From assembly GCF_947179165.1 (NCBI RefSeq), contig NC_077239.1, positions 65,137,134 through 65,201,133 of the forward strand: a DNA stretch of 64,000 bases. The letters are read 5' to 3'. Shown in pieces: positions 59,813 to 64,000 of this stretch; position 1 is the first letter of the stretch, and every line of letters begins with the position of its first letter. A program made the translations under genes and the position numbers. Below the pieces are notes generated by a model. The model did no database searches. It was not told the DNA's origin and worked only from the letters and a program-made list of their open reading frames with translations. Source of the DNA: Solanum dulcamara. Taxonomy: Eukaryota > Streptophyta > Magnoliopsida > Solanales > Solanaceae.

Positions 59813-60305
59813 CAATTGTTCTCTTTTCATGCAAGTGAATACATTTTATTTTATTTATTTATTTTGCATTTTTAGGCTTTTCTAGATTTAGTTTTATTAT
59901 TTAGGTAGGAAGATATGAACCTTTGGGTAGAAAGTTTCATTCAATTAAGTTCTTTATCGAATACATTTATTTAGAATATTTGTAGAAATTGAATTTGCTT
60001 TATTACTTATTAGTGTTGATTTTGTGAAAAAAAATAAGAGAAAAAAGTAACATTTATTTCTAACTAACATGAATTTAATCTTTTTACAAGTCAATAATTT
60101 GGAGTCTTTGAAGTCGGAAGAACCCATACATGAAGAAATTGCACACCAAATATCAACAACAGACAAATATTAAGGAGCAAATTTATTAACAAGAGATACT
60201 TACGAGTTGCTGATGAATGTTTCAATTCGCATATGCCTTTTAATTTATTGTTAAAAGTTACAAATAAAATAGCATATAATTTTGATAGATATACTTTTGG
60301 ATGTG

Positions 60306-60337
<32 letters not shown>

Positions 60338-60419
60338 GTAGTAGTAGTAGTAGTAGTAAAGTAGTATAGCTTTTATGTAATAGCAACTGAAAATATGATC
60401 GTTGAAACTCCAGTATGAC
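59514..60419. other. Unassigned AT-rich stretch with microsatellites
   Basis: (AT)n at 59759-59810; (TTA)n at 60308-60337 running into (GTA)n at 60337-60358. No gene is supported. Confidence 0.5.
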
Positions 60420-60823
60420 TGGCATATCTAATATAGAAATGAGCATTAACGACGAAACATTTGATTGTTAAAAGTATTGATGATGAAACTAGCATACAAA
60501 TTAACGAAGGGAATTTTGGTCATTAAATATACTTATAGTTGTTGGATGTTAGTTGATGCCATCGATTTTTAACGACTGGATTGATTAATTAGTGTAGGGA
60601 AAATTCAGTCACTATTAAAGGACATATAACGATTGGATTTTATGTTGTCGTTAAAAGTTTTTTTTAGCGATCGGATAGAAATCCTTCATTAAACTTTTAA
60701 TGTCAAAGCTTTTAACGACGGACGATGATCAGATTTGATCCCGTCGTCAATGACCTTTAGCGAACAGATTTAGACTTTTAACAACCAAATGTTTTCTAGC
60801 TAAATGTCATTTTTCTCGTAGTG
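60420..60823. mobile_element. CACTA (En/Spm-like) transposon terminal fragment
   Basis: The right end, reversed, begins CACTACGAGAAAAATGACAT, the CACTA-type terminus. Inside it lie many short subterminal repeats around TTAACGAC and AGCGA(T/A)CGG in both orientations between about 60445 and 60790, as is usual for this superfamily. TAA at 60824 could be the 3-bp target copy. No matching left end is found, so the element is truncated. Confidence 0.7.
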
Positions 60824-61469
60824 TAATGAGCTATTTTCCCGATTATATATCGCTTTGATATTATTTGAACTGTGATATAAATTGTCTCCTCTCGCACACC
60901 TATCTGGGTCTTCTGAAAAATACATTATGTTCATAGATGCGATCTACGCTCCTGAGTCTTTATTTGAGATACTAGAGATGCGGTTACACTCGTGGGAAGG
61001 ATTTTATAGTAACACATTTTTAGGATGGGAAGGACTAACAGTGAGGCCAGAAAGCATTGCTATCGGTAAGCAGTCCCTTCCCCGACTTGAGTTGTCCACT
61101 CGTTTTATAGCCACTCTAGACACCAACTCCATAAGGCCTTTGAAACTTAGTTGAACTAGCCTCATATAATGATTATCCCTAGTAGAATACACTCTATTTG
61201 CATAATGAGAATTTTGACTTAGTGGGGCTCGGCAATGCGGTCAAGTCCGTCTAGGACAGGTACCCTCTTTTGACACCATTATGTACATTTTATGTGCTAC
61301 TTGTTGCATCACCAAGAAGGTTGTATCAAATGTTGATCGGCTTTAAGATGAATTAATTAACAGAAAATGGGTGATCAACCACTTTTTCTCTGTCAAGATT
61401 CAATTTATCCTCATTCAATGAAAAGATTTTCCTCGCTCTAAAAGACTTTTTTCTTTCTATTCCTTCATT

Positions 61470-61511
<42 letters not shown>

Positions 61512-61732
61512 CTTTTAAAATATTAATTATAGTTATTTTATAAATATAATTATTTTGATCTTATGATTTTGTGTCAATCATTTTTATTGGAACATTCCTG
61601 AACATTTTTGTATGAGCGTCATAGAGTCCTTTTTTTACAAAATTAATTCATCAGACTGTAGTCCAGTCTCTTATTCCCGTCTGGGCATATTAAAAGTCAC
61701 TGTTGATTTTGCCTCTACTCTAAAGAACTTTA
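60824..61732. other. Unassigned stretch
   Basis: The open frame at 60882-61154 is not recognised and has no supporting context. An (AT)n tract lies at 61472-61510. Confidence 0.4.
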
Positions 61733-63493
61733 TGTCACGATTCGTAAATCGAGTGTGATGGCACTCGCCTAATCCATCAAGACAAATCAGTCTATGAGTC
61801 TGAACAATTCAAAATAAGCAAAAATGAAAGCAGAAATGTAAAGTCTAATATGATATGGATTAAGATAAGCGAGAAAATAGATTCTAACTACCCAAGACTT
61901 GGTGTCAAATATACAAGCCACTATTTCAATAGAAATGTAAAAGATACAACTCTATATGTCTCAGTTCTCAAGTAGAACAAAACATAAAGTAAATGGACAA
62001 CGAGAGTCAGCTGAAGAATACAAGTTGCTACCTCTTAAGCGTCCAGAAACTCGGCTGATCAAAAGAGTACTAAGAGCAAGAGGTATCGGTTTTACATCCT
62101 ACATGAATGTAGAAGCAAGGGGTGAGCACCAACAACACAGTACTCAGCAAAATGGAAACTAAACCCTAAGTAAAGCAATGCAGAACACAAATACTCTTGA
62201 CATCCCCACCACAATTCTCCACAACTACACACCTGCACTCAGACAACCCAATTTATATAATTTATATCATAATTATACTAAAATACTTGACAGTCCACAA
62301 GTAGAAATACGTTTCCGTTCTCACCAACATACTCAGGCAAATATAGGAAATCTCAAATCATAATCAATCACAAGATGAAATATATGCAAACGCAATGTCA
62401 GATAATCATAATGTATGTATGTCCTATGATACACATCCGTTGATCACCTCAGAATAGAACCCATGGGGGCCTCACATAGACCATGTATCCACCGAAAAAG
62501 ATCTCTGCGATAATATCTATCGGAAGAGACCTCGGTCGGTGGAAGAAATCTCAGCAAATCACCTAGACCAGTAGAAACCTCGGTCCCAATATCCAGTGCC
62601 TCACTCATATCATTCCTCAGCCATCACAAATATAATATATGAACAAGTAATGAGTGAAACAAGATAAATATTAACATAAGATGTCATATGCTCCACAATC
62701 ACACAATAGATCAATGCTTCGTAATTCACAACACTTATAGATAATTATCCTTATTTAAATTTTACCATCACACTTCAACTCATATAATTCATTTCAATTT
62801 AATGACACTGCACACCCTAATCCCCTCACATAGAAAAATACAAGGTTCAACATGCTTAATAAAGGTTAGAATTCTACAAGCCTTAGCCAAAGGTCACGAA
62901 CAATCCAAACTCAAAATTTTTCCCCTCCGACAATATTCCAAATCACCATAATATAATCAAATATAGACTCACAATCACATTTCGAATCTATTGACACTAA
63001 AATCAAGCAATTTGGGTGAAAATGGTAAAATGGTCAAAACTTTCATATCGAAAATTGAACTCGGAATATGATTATTTTTAGATGAAAATGTTCCTCAAGT
63101 AATCAGAAATCTACTGGTGAAATCCATTTAAATAATGGAGTTAAAATGAGTTGGAAATCAATAGAAAACTAAATTTGCATTGTCCTTGAAAAACCCAAAT
63201 TTCTCCAACTCAAAATCACGAATTTCATGTATAAAAATCCAAATAAGTAATAGGTAATCAAGAAAATAGGTTAGAATAGCTTACCCAATGTTTTTCCCGC
63301 AAGAAACCCCTTCCAAATCGCCTATTCAAAGCTTGGAAACTCAAAAATAGTGGGCAATGTCTTAAACCCCAACTAAACAGTGTTCAGACAACTTTTGTTC
63401 TCCGCGAACGCGGATAACTTACTCCACGAACGCGGAGACAATAGATGCTTCACTTCGTTAAAAATATCAAAAATGACCTTCAATGTCATTACA
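61733..63493 (-). mobile_element. 3' LTR of gypsy element H
   Basis: It starts TGTCACGATTCG and ends TGTCATTACA on the plus strand, 1761 bp. On the minus strand it follows the pol end at 63494 and above. CCGCGAACGCGG words lie at 63411-63448, 45-82 bp from its minus-strand start. Confidence 0.82.
63411..63448. repeat. CCGCGAACGCGG palindromic words in LTR H
   Basis: TCCGCGAACGCGGA at 63411-63424 has 6-bp arms around AA. A second copy, CTCCACGAACGCGGAG, is at 63433-63448 with one arm base changed. Confidence 0.8.
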
Positions 63494-63549
63494 TCATCCA
63501 CTACTAAAAATTATGTTCATCCTCGAACATAAAATAAGTGACATACTTA

Positions 63550-64000
63550 GAGTCTCAAAAGGATGGGGGTAACGGGTCCGCATGTCTGTCTCTAACTCTC
63601 AAGTAGCCTCCCCCACAGATCGATGCCGCTACTGAACCTTTGCCGAAGCTATCTTCTTAGTCCTTCATTTTCTGACCTGCTGGTCCAAAATGACTACAAG
63701 CTCCTCCTCATATGTCAAATCTGGGCTAAGCTCAACCGAATCATGGGAAATCACATGAGACTCATCTAGAATGTACGTCGTAGAATTGAGACATGAAATA
63801 CTAAATGTACAGAGGATATACTAGATGTCAAGAAAAGTATGTAGTCCACCTCTCCCACTCGATCTAAGATCTCAACAAGGCTAATAAACCTAGGGCTAAG
63901 GTTGCCCTTCTTTTCGAACCTCATGACACCCTTCAAGGGTGAGACCTTCAAACATACCTAATCCCCGACTATGAATAAAGTTATTTCAAAGATCCTATGT
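63550..64000 (-). pseudogene. Integrase C-terminus and chromodomain of gypsy element H
   Basis: The minus strand enters from beyond the window and reads GVMRFEKKGNLSPRF, EILDRVGEVDY and VHLVFHVSILR (63951-63766). A shifted frame continues with SHVISHDSVELSPDLTYEEE, then LVVILDQQVRK and chromodomain sequence. Two stops in the chromodomain replace Trp codons (KVQ-stop-RHRSV and EAT-stop-ELE), with a third stop after QVRK. The pol end lies directly before the LTR at 63493. It is a chromovirus of the same broad type as B and C. Confidence 0.83.

Noticed and set aside
30308..60358. CRISPR-like regular spacing of palindromic words
   Set aside because: Spacing is irregular, the words vary, and the context is plant LTRs; there is no repeat-spacer structure.
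60882..61154. 90-codon open frame
   Set aside because: Unknown sequence, no supporting context and a non-ATG start; not called as a gene.

Overview
This is plant nuclear DNA, AT-rich and almost entirely made of decayed transposable elements. The retroelement protein families, the LTR styles and the MITE ends suggest a Solanaceae-type dicot; that is a judgement from remembered family resemblance, and no species can be named from this window. No intact host protein gene, rRNA or tRNA gene was found. Every long coding signal belongs to a retroelement and all are broken.

Layout. 1-3165: minus-strand LTR fragment of a Ty3/gypsy element. 3166-4500: plus-strand LINE fragment (endonuclease end plus N-terminal reverse transcriptase). 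4501-6655: mostly unassigned, with a MITE-like element near 5.0-5.2 kb. 6656-17479: minus-strand Athila-like Ty3/gypsy element with 5' LTR, PBS, gag, protease, RT/RNase H, integrase and an env-position ORF; no 3' LTR is visible. 17480-19489: plus-strand gypsy LTR remnant with two tandem-repeat blocks. 20335-42110: a nest of three chromodomain-type gypsy elements. Element A (plus) was entered by element C (minus, 25118-34112, complete LTRs, 5-bp TSD GAACA) and by element B (plus, 34235-42110) only 117 bp further on. 42666-45462: another gypsy LTR (D). 45841-46216: a Mutator-type MITE with a perfect 9-bp TSD. 46609-46826 and 51449-51666: two copies of a 218-bp segment, the second apparently interrupted by a 5'-truncated LINE. 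48574-50749: solo gypsy LTR (G). 52997-59508: structurally complete Ty1/copia element with 5-bp TSD ACTTC. 60420-60823: one end of a CACTA transposon. 61733-64000: 3' LTR and chromodomain end of a further minus-strand gypsy element that leaves the window.

How the parts relate. The elements are independent insertions. The nesting gives relative ages: A is older than B and C, and the LINE at 51.7 kb is younger than the 218-bp segment it splits. Many inactivating changes whose original codon can be inferred are G:C to A:T changes at Trp, Gln or Arg codons, as expected for cytosine methylation and deamination in silenced DNA.

Most unusual structure. (1) The U3 part of nearly every gypsy LTR here carries a cluster of CpG-containing palindromic words, and the word differs between families (TGCGATCGCA, CACGGTCCGTG, CTACGACTCGTAG, CCGCTAGAGCGG, CCGCGAACGCGG types). 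(2) The copia element has no recognisable tRNA primer-binding site; the sequence 2 nt after its 5' LTR is instead a perfect 15-nt complement of a stretch inside the LTR, which suggests self-priming or an unusual leader fold.
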